Assembly (NCBI GenBank): GCA_037043455.1
Contig: JAWPHD010004367.1
Span: 124,001-188,000, forward strand
Direction: 5' to 3'
Source: Cyrtodaria siliqua
Lineage: Eukaryota; Mollusca; Bivalvia; Adapedonta; Hiatellidae
DNA length: 64,000 bases
The notes below the pieces were generated by a model. That model saw only the letters and a program-made list of their open reading frames with translations, was not told the origin of the DNA and did no database searches. Positions 38,201-46,984 of this stretch are shown here, piece by piece (positions within the stretch are counted from its first letter, which is position 1; every line of letters starts with the position of its first letter). A program made the translations under genes and the position numbers.

Positions 38201-41200
38201 ACATAAAATGTTCGGAAAATAAGTCCGAATTCGGAAACCATACATTTCTTCGGAATATCTGTCGGACTTCGGATTTTTTCCCGCGGACAATATTCGGACT
38301 TTACATAATTTTTCGGCAAATGAGAACTTAGTCGATTTATCATTCGGAAACTGCTTCAGTGTAAGGACATAGTCATTTTTTGATTCGGAAAAGAACTTAG
38401 AAATTTTTAACATTATCAGCATCATTTAAGTTATTTTTTCAATTGAAACATTTGCGGTGAAATTGACGTATTTTATGCATATACACCAAATACATTTAAT
38501 TTAACGCGAAATTTACAACTAATCTAGGATTCGTGACAGGTAATTTTTTAACTTAGAAACTGTTATGCAACGTGTGCTCTTCTCTAACAAGTTACATTGA
38601 ATGGTGTTTTACGTCATTCTTAGCACATGTTAGGCCATATAATTATGACAGTCAATTTTTTGTGCTAGTTAGATCTTTTCTTTTTGATACACAGAAATTC
38701 TACACTATAAATGTTTTATGTATATATTGTAAGTGCTTATTTACAGAAAGAATTAAAAAATCTTACTCCCAGATTATTTAGTACTGACCAGCCTTATATA
38801 TAAGGACCCTGTACTAGCTTATTCTCATGATACACTTTTGATCATGAATACTTCAGATAAGCTAATTAATACAGATGACCACTCATACTAATAAATTTAT
38901 GATACCCATATGCTATAATGTTACTCTGATCACATCTGATGTGTGTACATTAATTAAGACCTTAGGAGCTGACTGTGTTACAGTTAGTCATGTGACTTTT
39001 ATTAGCCAATGGAACTGGTGCTACTATATTCAAACATAAGAGAGTGTGTTTATACAGAAATATCTGGCATATCTATTTGGAACAATAACAAATAATTATG
39101 AAATATTGTTTTTAAAAGTGACCTAGGAGTGATACATTAACTTATAAAACAAGGATATACATGTACATTATTCATGCAAGATACCATACAAGCAGGGATA
39201 TACAGCAGCATGTACTGTAGATCTATGACAAAAGTAAGACTTATTATTAAAAAGTTATTTAAGATTCCGCTAGAATTTGTGCATGATGTTTAAGCTTTCA
39301 AAGCATTATATGAGCTTAATTAATAGCAGGACCTGTAAGAGGCAACATGGAAGATTAGTTCATAAACTAAATGTGTTACCCTCAATAAATAAAGTCTATT
39401 ATCATTATTATTTTAACCAGGGCTTTATATGGCTTTAATTATCAGCCCAGTTTTAACATACAGTTCCTGTTAAGTCTGCACATACATGACGTATAAGAAT
39501 ATAATTATTTTAAACCGAACAGGTATTCTGATATACATAATACAGTCTAAATTACATTGATTCAGTACTGTACAATATTTCCAGTCGCTACATGTATAAC
39601 ATTCAACAAAAACAAGATATTTTGAATGTGAACCGCGCAACAAAATTTGTTTTCATTTTATGTAAATGGCGATAATGCATATAAGGGAAGTAACTCAGCA
39701 GGCCATTTCGGACACGAACACGTTCGCCTAATGTAGAAAAAGTTCTTCAAAACTGGCAGTTACAAGGTTAATTTTTAGTATATGAATACAAATTGAAATA
39801 ATACATTATATACATTTGCAGAAGGCCATTATGAACCTTTTGTCAATATGCATGACTAATACAATTAACAGATTTGCTTCTGCAGAAATTTGAAAGCGAA
39901 CGATTTTCTTTGAACGATTTTCCAAAGAAAACCAGATTGTTCCGGAAATAAAGCAGCAATTGGAATAATTTCAACAACAGATGTGAGATGTTTTTCTGCT
40001 GGTAAACACAAATTAAATCTGAATATTTTCTGAACCAAATCGAAAAATCGTAATTTTGTCAAAGAAAATCAGAAATCGGATACATGTCCAATAAGAGGAA
40101 AGAATGATTAGTAAAAAGTGGAATTTGTTCCGCTTTTCTTTATTAAAAAATAAATTTTAATTGTTTTTTAATTTTAAAGATTATTTCTGTCCGAATATTT
40201 TCTGAATAAATGCGGATGTCCGAATATTTTCCGAAAGCAATACCAATGTCAGAATATTTTCCGAAAGAAATGCCGATGTCTGAGAAAATGCCGATGTCAG
40301 CATATTTTCCGAAGAAATGCCAATGTCCTAATATTTTCCAAAAGTAATACCGATGCCCGAATATTTTCCGAAGGAAATACCGATGTCCGAGTAGTTTCCG
40401 AACTATTGCTGATGCATGAATGTTTTCCGAAGAAATACATATTCGGACAATTTTGTCCGAAGAAATCGGAAAGCCGAAGACTTTCCGAGGAAAACGAATC
40501 TGTCCGTGGAATTTATTTTTTATTCTTTTCCGAAGTCCGAATTATTTTCTATTAAAACCTATGTCCATTACTCCGTAGACCGGAATTCCGAATTTATTCC
40601 GAGGCTTTTTTCGGGATTCCGCGGAAATTATAAAAACGGGCGCTTCAATATTTGTAATTGTTTAAAGTTTTTTTGGTGGGAAAGAATTTGACTTTAAAAA
40701 AAGTGTACGTCCCATGGCAAGCTAGCGGAAAAAAAAGTATCGTCCCATGGTTTGTCGCGACAAAAAAAGTACCTGTCCCATGCCATTTTGCACCGGTCCC
40801 AACCCCCCAATAAATATTGCCCGGTCCCTTAACCACTTATAGGATATGTTGTCTGCTTTTTAATTTAGTCTTTTGGCTGTTCCTTGTGATACCCAGGCTT
40901 CATAACCGCTGCTCCCAACTAAATTCCATTATGTTTATTTCGCTCTTCGGGGCATTTAATTTTATTAGATACTGGGACCATACGCCGTACGACATGGGGA
41001 AGCAAATAACTCCATGTCCACCGCCGTATGCATGCCATCTTCGGGATGGTTAAAATTGTGTACTATTGATTTTATGAATATTGAGTTCTGCTCAACCCGG
41101 GGCTAGAGGGCGTGAGCGGTAGCTAGCATATTTCACTACCGCTCATGAACAGTCTCAATCAAACCGAGACTGCAATATTTCGTATGTGTCGTGCTCGGCC

Positions 41201-43771
41201 GTTTCCAAAGGTCCATTATCATACTCTTTTTTATAACGTTCAGACTAATGACGAATTGCGAGTTCTGTTTATTCCCGAAAATGTCTGTCCGAACAGTCAG
41301 AATACACAATTTTACGTTTAATTTAAAATATAATAATGGGGAAGCTTGCCAACAGACCCTCCTCGCGACTTCACACATGCCAGACTCATTAGTTGGGTCT
41401 ACAACTTAAGGCCAGCTATGCCCTGGTTTCTCTCAATCTTACTAAAGTTTATCGCTCAATGATAGTGATTCCTGACAATAGCTTTGTTTATATTTACAAC
41501 TGCCACCAACCTTGTTACCGGACAATTCCGATCCTGTCAAATCGTCTCTCTTGATGTAAACTTCGAAGCCCCCTGGTAGTCCTTGGATGTGCCATTCGTG
41601 GATAGGTGTATTCAAGTTTGATAACTTTAAATACAAATATTCATATTCATAAATAGAAGCAAATACAATTTCGAATTAAGACGAAACAAAACACATTCAG
41701 TTTATGTCAGCTCTGCTGACTAGGCTGGGATGTTGACTAGGCTGGGATGTCAGCTCTGCTGACTAGGCTGGGATGTCAGCTCTACTGACTAGGCTGGGAT
41801 GTCAGCTCTGCTGACTAGGCTGGGATGTCAGCTCTGCTGACTAGGCTGGGATGTTGACTAGGCTGGGATGTCAGCTCTGCTGACTAGGCTGGGATGTCAG
41901 CTCTGCTGACTAGTCTGGGATGTTGACTAGGCTGGGATGTCAGCTCTGCTGACTAGGCTGGGATGTCAGCTCTGCTGACTAGGCTGGGATGTTGACCAGG
42001 CTGGGATGTCAGCTCTGCTGACTAGGCTGGGATGTCAGCTCTGCTGACTAGGCTGGGATGTCAGCTCTGCTGACCAGGCTGGGATGTCAACTCTGCTGAC
42101 TAGGCTGGGATGTCAACTCTGCTGACTAGGCTGGGATGTCAACTCTGCTGACTAGGCTGGGATGTCAACTCTGCTGACTAGGCTGGGAGAACATGTCGTT
42201 TGCAACCAAAGAAATATAAAAAGATCGGACAGGGAAAGTAGCATTCAAGGAGGACAGTAAACCACAAAACACAGAAACAAACACGCAAACAGACAAACAA
42301 GAAGGCAAAAGCAATAATAAATGCAACTTCACAAAAAAATGACACCGCCTTTTACTTTGTATGTTGTTTGCTATAATAATGTTCTATGAATGGAAACATT
42401 TTAGAGTTCGGCTTATAATTATAACCGGAAGAGACTATAGGTTTACCCACTGTCTGTCTGCCACAAGGAGGTCACTGGTGACTATATTAAATCCGAACGG
42501 AATGTGGTTACATTTTCTTTTCCTATAATTTCAAAACTGGATATTGCGATTGTAGATTAACGCCTCTAGACATTTCCTTGATTTTTCACATTTGTAACTA
42601 TGGGAATGAGTATTTTTGGCATGTAAAACAGATTCCGCTCAGATCCATTATGGCAGCCTAACGATCATTTTCTTTTTCATATATTGGAAAACTGGATTTC
42701 TCGGCTGTGGATTAACGCCTCCATATATTTTTTTATGAGATTTGGCAGGTGTTTAAAATGCAATGCTGGGGTTATATATGTAAACACATTTTAGACAAGT
42801 TGTTACACCGGTAGGGAGCTCATAATATGCTTTTTTTAAACACTAACCCGCCAAGTAACGGCACAATTATACTACAAAAACGTTTATCAAAACTCTATCC
42901 AGGTGTTCAGGTCATATAATAATGTGTATATGCCGATTAAAAGTATAGGTTTATTCAAGGGTTCTTAAAATGCCCATATGACAGAATATGCCTAAAACAA
43001 AATGAGTTGGTAACTCTTAACTCGACGCTCCAGTTTTGGTTTTCGTCTGGCTGGTTCAAGCCGTTTATATTGTGTCTATAGAGTTGGGATACTCAAATTA
43101 TGTAATTTATATATATACCTCGTCGTCTATAGGTTCAGAAACGTGTACATATGTTTACATAATTTGGCTTTTGTTGACGGAATAGCTACCTGAAGTAAAT
43201 GATCGTAAATGTTAAATCGTGTTCTCTGGGTTGAGCTTCCAATATTTAAGATGGCCATGGCGGCACCACGACCTTTACACGAGTTATATTGTTAAACTTT
43301 AAAACAATATATAATATTCGGCTAGGTTTAATTTAAATTAAATTCGGTCAACGACAATGTGCCCTTTAAGATGTTCTTCATCGTATTCAAATTTAAAAGA
43401 CAGCTATCACGAGTATGCTTTAAGCAATACACTTTCAGGAAACACTTAACATAACACACAACATGGGAGGGACATCGACTATAATAACATCCGAAAGCGA
43501 AATACAAAACAACAATATGAATGTATATAGCATTGAACTGTTGAGGAACACAAGACAAATATAACAACAATTCACATTTTCATTTTTGTAAAACATAAAT
43601 TGCATAATTGAAAATGTGTAATGAATGCAAATTGAGAACCAAACACCAGCGTGCATTTACCTTCACTTTTTGCTGTGGTATATTCTGTAAATGTGACGCC
43701 CATCCTGGAACTGTGTATGGGTAAACATTGTAAAACTCTTCTTCCATCCTTTCACGCTTATATACATACAT
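26191..43771 (-). CDS. D-cysteine desulfhydrase-like PLP enzyme, complete nine-exon gene
   Basis: This gene is assembled from nine minus-strand exons: 43771-43661, 41624-41511, 36593-36435, 34995-34868, 30395-30296, 29813-29713, 28079-27916, 27665-27525 and 26300-26191. Every junction is GT-AG and the intron phases are 0,0,0,2,0,2,1,1. The sum is 1128 nt, giving 375 residues plus TAA. The start is ATG 43771, with an in-frame stop upstream at 43795-43793; a second ATG at 43747 would give 367 residues. Family landmarks in order are WASHL near the N-terminus, KRDDLTGSELSGNK with the expected PLP lysine at residue 75, QSGH at 101-104, PIGGSA, the phosphate loop ATGGTSAG (about 218-225), DPYYTGK (about 307-313) and FIHTGG. 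The family is known to cleave D-cysteine to pyruvate, H2S and ammonia, or ACC to 2-oxobutyrate. Thr311 and Thr339 occupy the positions that are Glu and Leu in true ACC deaminases, so desulfhydrase activity is inferred. No clear mitochondrial presequence is seen. Confidence 0.95.
26877..27245. repeat. Inverted repeat in intron 8, ~70-bp arms
   Basis: 'aggtttctgaagaaatcaag' through 'caatgcctgcataaacaac' and 'aaaccttaaatacc' (26877-26945) is inverted at 27172-27244 with moderate divergence. The middle is unrelated. It lies between exons 9 and 8 and would fold in the pre-mRNA. Confidence 0.7.
27525..27665 (-). CDS. Exon 8, active-site tyrosine and specificity residues
   Basis: The exon reads EWITSISSTTGILLDPYYTG and onward to FIHT, with the last Gly codon split. 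It carries the conserved active-site Tyr310 and Thr311, the position that is Glu in ACC deaminases. The acceptor is cttgtag and the donor is G|gtacgt (phase 1). Confidence 0.95.
27916..28079 (-). CDS. Exon 7 of the D-cysteine desulfhydrase-like gene
   Basis: The exon completes a split Lys codon, then reads IHAVTIALTKDCLVENIDAL and onward to TEEVL. The donor used is TTAG|gttggt; a nearby gtgaat site would not keep frame with exon 8. The acceptor is ttttacag. Confidence 0.93.
28190..28700. repeat. Intron 6: diverged repeat and (CAA)n-rich tract
   Basis: Two similar stretches share 'aatgtaatagtaat' (28287 and 28444) and 'gttgcatattttaa' (28379, 28522). From 28565 to 28667 the sequence is almost only A and C (CAA-rich). 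No exon is present here. Confidence 0.5.
28850..29150. repeat. Dispersed repeat fragment in intron 6
   Basis: 'aacaagagcaataactcttc' and 'gacgggaggaggacggacg' are phrases of a type common at the ends of invertebrate dispersed repeats. The source element is not identified. Confidence 0.35.
29713..29813 (-). CDS. Exon 6, PLP phosphate-binding loop
   Basis: The exon encodes GLHDRFDDIVVTVATGGTSA and onward. ATGGTSAG is the glycine-rich loop that holds the PLP phosphate in this family. The acceptor is caaacag and the donor is AA|gtaagt, a near-consensus phase 2 site. Confidence 0.95.
30296..30395 (-). CDS. Exon 5 of the D-cysteine desulfhydrase-like gene
   Basis: One base completes a Ser codon from exon 4, then 33 codons follow. 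The family block CIPIGGSAVKGVYGF is clear. The acceptor is ttttag and the donor is CAG|gtaaag (phase 0). Confidence 0.95.
31030..31880. repeat. ~155-bp degenerate tandem repeat in intron 4
   Basis: 'ctgtattgcatttaagca'-type phrases occur near 31172, 31322, 31482 and 31642, preceded by 'cacatgttccat' and followed by 'gccattttc...aagtccatgtattt'. Four to five diverged units are visible. Confidence 0.65.
32130..32600 (+). pseudogene. Retroelement RT C-terminal part (broken), RepA-linked
   Basis: The plus strand reads DNPFFSHMVTNIYPPELTLN, FLDLHLSISNDFIHTKTYNK, then after frameshifts DFNDRTQVITSKRLQHGF and YHKLRRSFSKFYRR. The same protein blocks occur on the minus strand at 51.1-51.45 kb. It is the C-terminal region of a retroelement reverse transcriptase; whether it is Penelope-like or another non-LTR class cannot be settled from this part. 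It lies in intron 4 of the host gene, opposite strand. Confidence 0.65.
32960..33225 (-). repeat. RepA truncated copy in intron 4
   Basis: 'cagtcaaccaaaaacacg', 'taccgccttggaacggttag' and 'acgggacagtgtcaataaag' give the RepA order in minus orientation. Confidence 0.65.
33616..34262 (+). mobile_element. RepA retroelement: RT C-terminus plus 3' tail
   Basis: The coding remnant reads YRNPDLLLKYKSDLRTLLQQ, then AFYGDEIYKLCKILGYNHFH. Directly after it come the RepA blocks: inverse of 'cagaagccagagcaac' (33880-33895), 'tttacactgtcccgtttat' (34032-34050), the inverse of 'ccttggaacggtcagtggc' with one change (34122-34142), and the terminal 'cttttcctgttcgatttcta' (34237-34256). This is the clearest link between coding part and RepA tail. 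Confidence 0.7.
34868..34995 (-). CDS. Exon 4 of the D-cysteine desulfhydrase-like gene
   Basis: The exon encodes KEKLGSKGNMLLYRLAGSQI and onward to KKMSEYI plus two bases of the next codon. GNMLLYRLAG matches the family block that follows the loop of exon 3. The acceptor is ttgtag and the donor is AG|gtaatc (phase 2). Confidence 0.93.
35190..35395. repeat. Poly-C and (CA)n tract with a duplicated unit, intron 3
   Basis: A run of about 24 C at 35190-35213 is followed by (CA)n, then a ~90-bp unit ending 'ccaaccccgctcccacacac' that occurs twice (ending near 35291 and 35381). On the transcribed minus strand this gives G runs and (TG)n. Predicted proteins over it are artefacts of low complexity. 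Confidence 0.9.
35697..36202. repeat. Large inverted repeat in intron 3, ~190-bp arms
   Basis: The left arm (35697-35888) begins 'cataggtcccaggttgctat' and passes through 'gtatgacagctgccatttta'. The right arm (about 36012-36202) is its inverse at roughly 90% identity by eye. The spacer is about 120 bp. It lies wholly in the intron between exons 4 and 3. Confidence 0.9.
36435..36593 (-). CDS. Exon 3, substrate-carboxylate loop with unusual residues
   Basis: The exon is 53 codons beginning VRNLQLLFAEALSEGC. The loop that is normally GGIQSNHCRA reads GPPQSGHCRA here, keeping Gln, Ser and His but replacing the conserved Asn with Gly and adding two prolines. The acceptor is tttaag and the donor is AAG|gtaatg, both phase 0. 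Confidence 0.93.
36786..36970 (+). repeat. RepC module copy 3
   Basis: The 185-bp segment is base-for-base the same as 41052-41236 as far as I can read. The stem-loop CAGTCTC-N9-GAGACTG is at 36885-36907. The upstream third of the full module ('cttcggggcattt' part) is absent. Confidence 0.85.
37184..37374. mobile_element. Foldback/MITE family 2, complete copy
   Basis: The left end 'agggaccaggcaatatttat' and 'gggaccggtgcaaa' is inverted at 37331-37374. Inside are repeated 'cgtcccatgg / cgtcccacgg / tgtcccatgc' phrases around 'tttgtcgcgacaaaaaaagt'. Confidence 0.8.
37400..38095. repeat. Cryptic repeat field of GCAAA / ATGCAAAT words
   Basis: 'ctgcagcaaagt', 'ttgccgcaaac', 'gttcgcca' and 'atgcaaatgaggtctgcagc' recur with no fixed period and in both orientations. 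The exact octamer ATGCAAAT (or its inverse) occurs at least four times between about 37775 and 38000. Confidence 0.65.
38150..38335. repeat. TTCGGA/TCCGAA word field, left part
   Basis: 'tcggaattccgaagatttcc', 'gttcggaaaataagtccgaa', 'tcttcggaatatctgtcgga' and 'atattcggactt' alternate. The same words form a tandem array at 40185-40620. Confidence 0.65.
38340..40180. other. No gene seen; AT-rich intron 2 interior
   Basis: No exon with consistent splice phase is found. A LINE-like 3' end 'aataaataaagtctattatc' followed by ATT repeats is at about 39384-39412. 'cgaacgattttc' occurs twice near 39897 and 39910. Confidence 0.4.
40185..40620 (+). repeat. ~36-bp tandem array of gatgtccgaatattttccga
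   Basis: About six to eight diverged units with 'tgtccgaatattttccgaaa' and 'gaaataccga' run from 40190 to about 40440. The array then decays into the mixed TTCGGA words seen at 38150-38335. Confidence 0.75.
40703..40828 (+). mobile_element. Foldback/MITE family 2, copy lacking the left arm
   Basis: It starts at 'gtgtacgtcccatggcaag' and keeps the full right arm 'tttgcaccggtcccaacccc' to 'ttgcccggtccc'. The left arm present at 37184 is missing. Confidence 0.75.
40943..41237 (+). repeat. RepC module copy 4, full length
   Basis: It starts 'ctcttcggggcatttaattt' and ends 'catactcttttttata'. The 3' 185 bp equals copy 3 exactly as read; the 5' part matches copy 2 at 19457. Confidence 0.85.
41511..41624 (-). 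CDS. Exon 2, with the PLP lysine
   Basis: The exon is 38 whole codons, from LSNLNTPIHEW to SELSGNK. The final lysine is the predicted Schiff-base residue, so the intron falls exactly after the catalytic codon. The acceptor is tttaaag and the donor is AAG|gttggt. A 26-bp minisatellite starts about 80 bp upstream in intron 1. Confidence 0.95.
41703..42189. repeat. 26/17-bp minisatellite in intron 1, 20 units
   Basis: The long unit is 26 bp ('gctgggatgtcagctctgct' plus 'gactag'); the short unit of 17 bp lacks nine of these bases. I count 20 'ctgggat/ctgggag' marks. Short units are the 1st, 6th, 9th and 12th, so long-long-short blocks occur. Later units share a 'gtcaactctg' variant. The array ends about 80 bp from the exon 2 acceptor. 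Confidence 0.95.
42205..42330 (-). repeat. RepA terminal fragment in intron 1
   Basis: 'aaaagatcggacagggaaag' through 'cacaaaacacagaaacaaac' and 'aagaaggcaaaagcaataat' is nearly the same as 940-1050. Confidence 0.75.
42515..42725 (+). repeat. ~150-bp direct repeat pair
   Basis: 'aaaactggatattgcgattg' with 'tagattaacgcctc' (42532) and 'aaaactggatttctcggctg' with 'tggattaacgcctc' (42688) are diverged repeats in the same orientation. Confidence 0.6.
42840..43140 (-). repeat. RepE inverted copy in intron 1
   Basis: 'aacccgccaagtaacggcac', 'gccgattaaaagtatagg' and 'ggtaactcttaactcgacgc' are the inverse of the blocks at 15930-16250 in matching order. Confidence 0.7.
43661..43771 (-). CDS. Exon 1 of the D-cysteine desulfhydrase-like gene
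   Basis: The exon encodes residues 1-37 and includes the family N-terminal motif YTVPGWASHL. The donor reads AAG|gtaaat and the intron is phase 0. An in-frame TAA lies 22 nt upstream of ATG 43771. A codon at 43777 is TTG, not ATG, so it is not taken as the start. Confidence 0.9.
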
Positions 43772-44060
43772 ATCCAATGCAACGTTTTGTCGTTAAAGTA
43801 AACAATTCTTCCTAATCCTCTTCTACTTTCGATTTACGTAAACACATAGACATACATGAAAACAGATCTTGGAAAGTGCTATAAATAGACTAAAGCGGGG
43901 AGTTAAGCCGAGTGTTTACATTATGTTTTGCACGACTCGGGTTATGATTCAGTCAAGTTATATCAATCTAATACATTCAGGTAAGTTATAACCGACACTA
44001 CCTGTGCGTGTGATCCACTTGGACTGTTATAACAATGGACCTTGAAATATCAAAGCGGGA
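43772..44060 (-). promoter_or_regulatory. Candidate promoter region of the host gene (weak)
   Basis: The sequence just upstream of ATG 43771 should contain the 5' UTR and promoter if there is no further upstream exon. A TATTTATA element (43886-43879 on the minus strand) is about 110 bp upstream of the ATG. The same bases read TATAAATAG on the plus strand, so the direction is uncertain. Confidence 0.3.
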
Positions 44061-44064
44061 TCTG

Positions 44065-44345
44065 GCCTAATATTCACCAAACGTTTGAGCACAAGAATCG
44101 GACTCGGCTCAAAATCTCAATTGTTTTAATTCCAAATAAAACAATTTTACAAGCAAATTACTACATTTACATACAGAAACGAGTAATTTTAAAGGTAATT
44201 TAACAGAAAATGTCTGAAAATCAAAATTCTTACACATACCTTTGTGTTGATAGGGTTTGAAATAAAATGAGATTATGAGTCAGGGGCGTAGCTATGTTAA
44301 ATTGAATGTGCAGGCCCGGTCATCGTTTGAGCACCGAATGTGAAC
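44065..44345. repeat. Dispersed repeat with an inverted partial copy at 46.8 kb
   Basis: 'cgtttgagcacaagaatcgg' with 'actcggctc' (44082-44110) is inverted at 46858-46890. 'aggggcgtagctatg' with 'caggcccgg' (44283-44320) is inverted near 46816-46855. The full element is not identified. Confidence 0.5.
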
Positions 44346-44452
44346 GTATGTTTGGTGAATCCGGTAATTAAAGGTGTGCATGAATACCATTATAGGATGT
44401 TTTCTGCCTATAGAAATGATTGTGTTTGCTAAATTTCTCGAAAAATAGAACT

Positions 44453-44807
44453 TTTAAAGGGGGTACATCAGGATTTTTCATGAAACATCTTAAATTTTAA
44501 AAATGTTCCAATTCATGATAAAACACTTATATCAATCAAAATATAATGTTAGAACCATTGTGTTACTGTCTTAACCTTGAAAACACCATATAGCTATGAT
44601 GGAATCGGACGTAAAATGCTGAAATTAACCCTGGTGCGTCACCTAGGATAGCACATATTGCTGTGCAGAATTTTTTTTTTGGCAAATAATGGATAATTTT
44701 TCGGCTCATTCATTATGTTTAGGCCATTCAGAATAGAAAATATTATTTTTTGTCAATTTTTAGTCGGACACCTAGACCCCATGAAAATCCTGATGTACTC
44801 CCTTTAA
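44453..44807. mobile_element. MITE with ~27-bp TIRs
   Basis: The left terminus 'ttaaagggggtacatcagga' plus 'ttttt' is inverted at 44781-44807 ('atgaaaatcctgatgtactc' plus 'cctttaa'). The length is about 355 bp and no transposase is encoded. Confidence 0.8.
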
Positions 44808-45058
44808 GCAAATTATTGTAATACCACCGCACAACATGTTTCTTAAAAAACGTGTGTTAAACAAATTAATATCACTTTAATTACTGTTTGATTGACGTGT
44901 CATGTTTGCATGACGTCCTTGAAATTAAATTTATCATGCAGATATGCACTTTTCTGCCTAATAAAGAGGTGACCTAATAAATTTTGCTTTATTAGGCAAG
45001 TTGACCAATAAGCAAATCAATGCGGAATCCATCGGCGTTTATTGTACGTAACGTTATC

Positions 45059-45115
45059 TGACGTCATGCACGTAACGTTGCCTGACGTAAGAACAACAAC
45101 ATGGCGGCGACCTCG
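45059..45115. promoter_or_regulatory. CRE-like and YY1-like motif cluster
   Basis: A perfect TGACGTCA (45059-45066) is followed by 'cctgacgtaag' and by 'aacatggcggcgacc'. 'gtaacgtt' occurs twice here. The ATG in the last motif opens only a ten-codon reading frame. No gene is seen downstream on the plus strand. Confidence 0.4.
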
Positions 45116-45180
45116 ATAAGCGTAACATTTTGAGAAATAGGTAATAATAGTAATTCATACAGAAAATGTGGATAATCTAC

Positions 45181-45340
45181 ATGATAAATAGAATATTATG
45201 TCAGTGCCTTTTACTCGGCACAAAAACGAAGAATGGCTCGGCAGAGCCTCGCCATTCTTCGTTTTCTCGCCATTTTTCGTTTTCTAAGCCTCGCCTAATA
45301 AACTTGATAGTAAAAGGCACTGACATAATATTCTATATAT
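45181..45340. mobile_element. Foldback/MITE, family 1 copy b, nested hairpin
   Basis: The outer arms 'atagaatattatgtcagtgc' plus 'cttttact' are inverted at 45310-45338. Inside is a second palindrome, 'aaaacgaagaatggc' and its inverse around 'tcggcagagcctc'. The outer arms match the family at 12145. Confidence 0.85.
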
Positions 45341-45344
45341 AGTG

Positions 45345-46790
45345 ATGTATAAATAAAAATGTGTGTGGTGTGGGTGTGCACTGGCGCACCTGTGTGCGTT
45401 TATTAAGTGCGTTAGACGATGCACCAACAAATAAAAAATGTCATTTGACATCATAAGGAAAGAACATTCAAGTGTGCATCGAAATGTGGAATGAACAGCT
45501 TTCTCCCCAAATAACTTTGAGTCAGTTCGAGTTATGACTGTTGTCTCCACGCAGTTACCCAGCCCAAGAGAGACGTTGGTCTTATTCTGGTCTTCAACTT
45601 TAAGTTTTCAAACTATTTAATATAACAAGCTACTTGCCAAATAGTTTAGTCACATTCATTATTTTGGGAACTGAACATAAATTATGATAGGATATGACAA
45701 GTGTTTGCTTTTGTGGATATTTAACCAGTGTCATTATTCGGAGGGTAATACAATTTCTTGTACCCAGGTCTTTTCAAAATGCGCTGAAAGATATGCATTA
45801 TTGCTCTATTAATTTAAAACCAGACATATCCAATTATATGTCTGGTTACGAACTGAATAGTTTCAAATATTCAAAAGATAGTCGGTAAATTGATATTTTA
45901 CAATATTTTATCTACGCACTTTGAATAGTAGGTATTTCTCTCACTCAGTTGCGGCATAAATTATTCATATGAATATGAGTAGACGAATATGAACGCTGTT
46001 TTAGTTAACTATAATATCACATTTTTAATAATTGTGTTATGATTACATACGCTTTCTGCCGTACACATTCAAGATTAGACAATTATATGATATAAGGCTT
46101 ATTTATTTTCAATCTTAATTTTTTAAGAACATAAACAGCTGATATAGTTTACCCTCTAGTATTTATCACGTCAATGAACATATCAAGCGGTTTATGTCCT
46201 GTCTATAAACGATTTTATAGCCATGTTTTAAAATTCACTATAACTGAAATGCACCCATTATGTATGATGTTGATATTGTAAATCCGTTGCGACAGGTTGT
46301 TCAAATACATTTTGTAAAAAATTAAAATCAGTTAAGTGTTAAATAAGGAGCCAGCATAAATGTTTATCCATCCATTCTTCCGAACATCAACCCATCAGAA
46401 CTTCTGTATGTGTTTATGTCTGTCCATCTCCATTCAATCTCAGCGTACTACAATGTCTTATTGTGTTATCGAACCTGCATCAACTCTTACATAATTTATA
46501 CTCTTAGAAAACCAGTTTAAAGTTTGAGTTACGATCAATATTTTTCTAAGGGGACACATGTCTTTAAAAAACACACATGCCTTTCGAATTATGTATGGTC
46601 TGGATATGTAAAATGCCAAACAAACTTTTATTAATCTGAATATAACAAAACCGACACACTGTTGTTACAGATGTGATCGTTATTAGTTAGTATAGGACTG
46701 AAATGCTATTAGATTTTAAATATTGCATACGGTATACCCTCCCCCAACCCACACCATCCTCTCATATTGCATTACATTCTCAGTCGTTTC
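45345..46790. other. No gene seen; AT-rich
   Basis: No supported exon. 'ccagacatatccaattatat' and 'gtctggtta' near 45820-45850 form a small inverted repeat. A (TG)n-like 'gtgtgtggtgtgggtgtg' patch is at 45361-45378. Confidence 0.4.
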
Positions 46791-46984
46791 AAAATGTTAA
46801 ATCGTTTAATTATATGCAGGCCCGGGCCTACAGGGCCTATGTATAGCTACGCGCCTGTGAGTCTGAGTCTGATTCTTGTGCTCAAAAACTTGATGAATTT
46901 AGGCCCTGGTAAGAAAACTATTTCAAGAAGTAGTGGGGGTTGCTTGACAATATCACTAATCAACCAGTCTTTACCAACTGACTT

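Noticed and set aside
43580..43777. Start of the host protein at 43777.
   Set aside because: That codon is TTG. The first ATG in frame is 43771.
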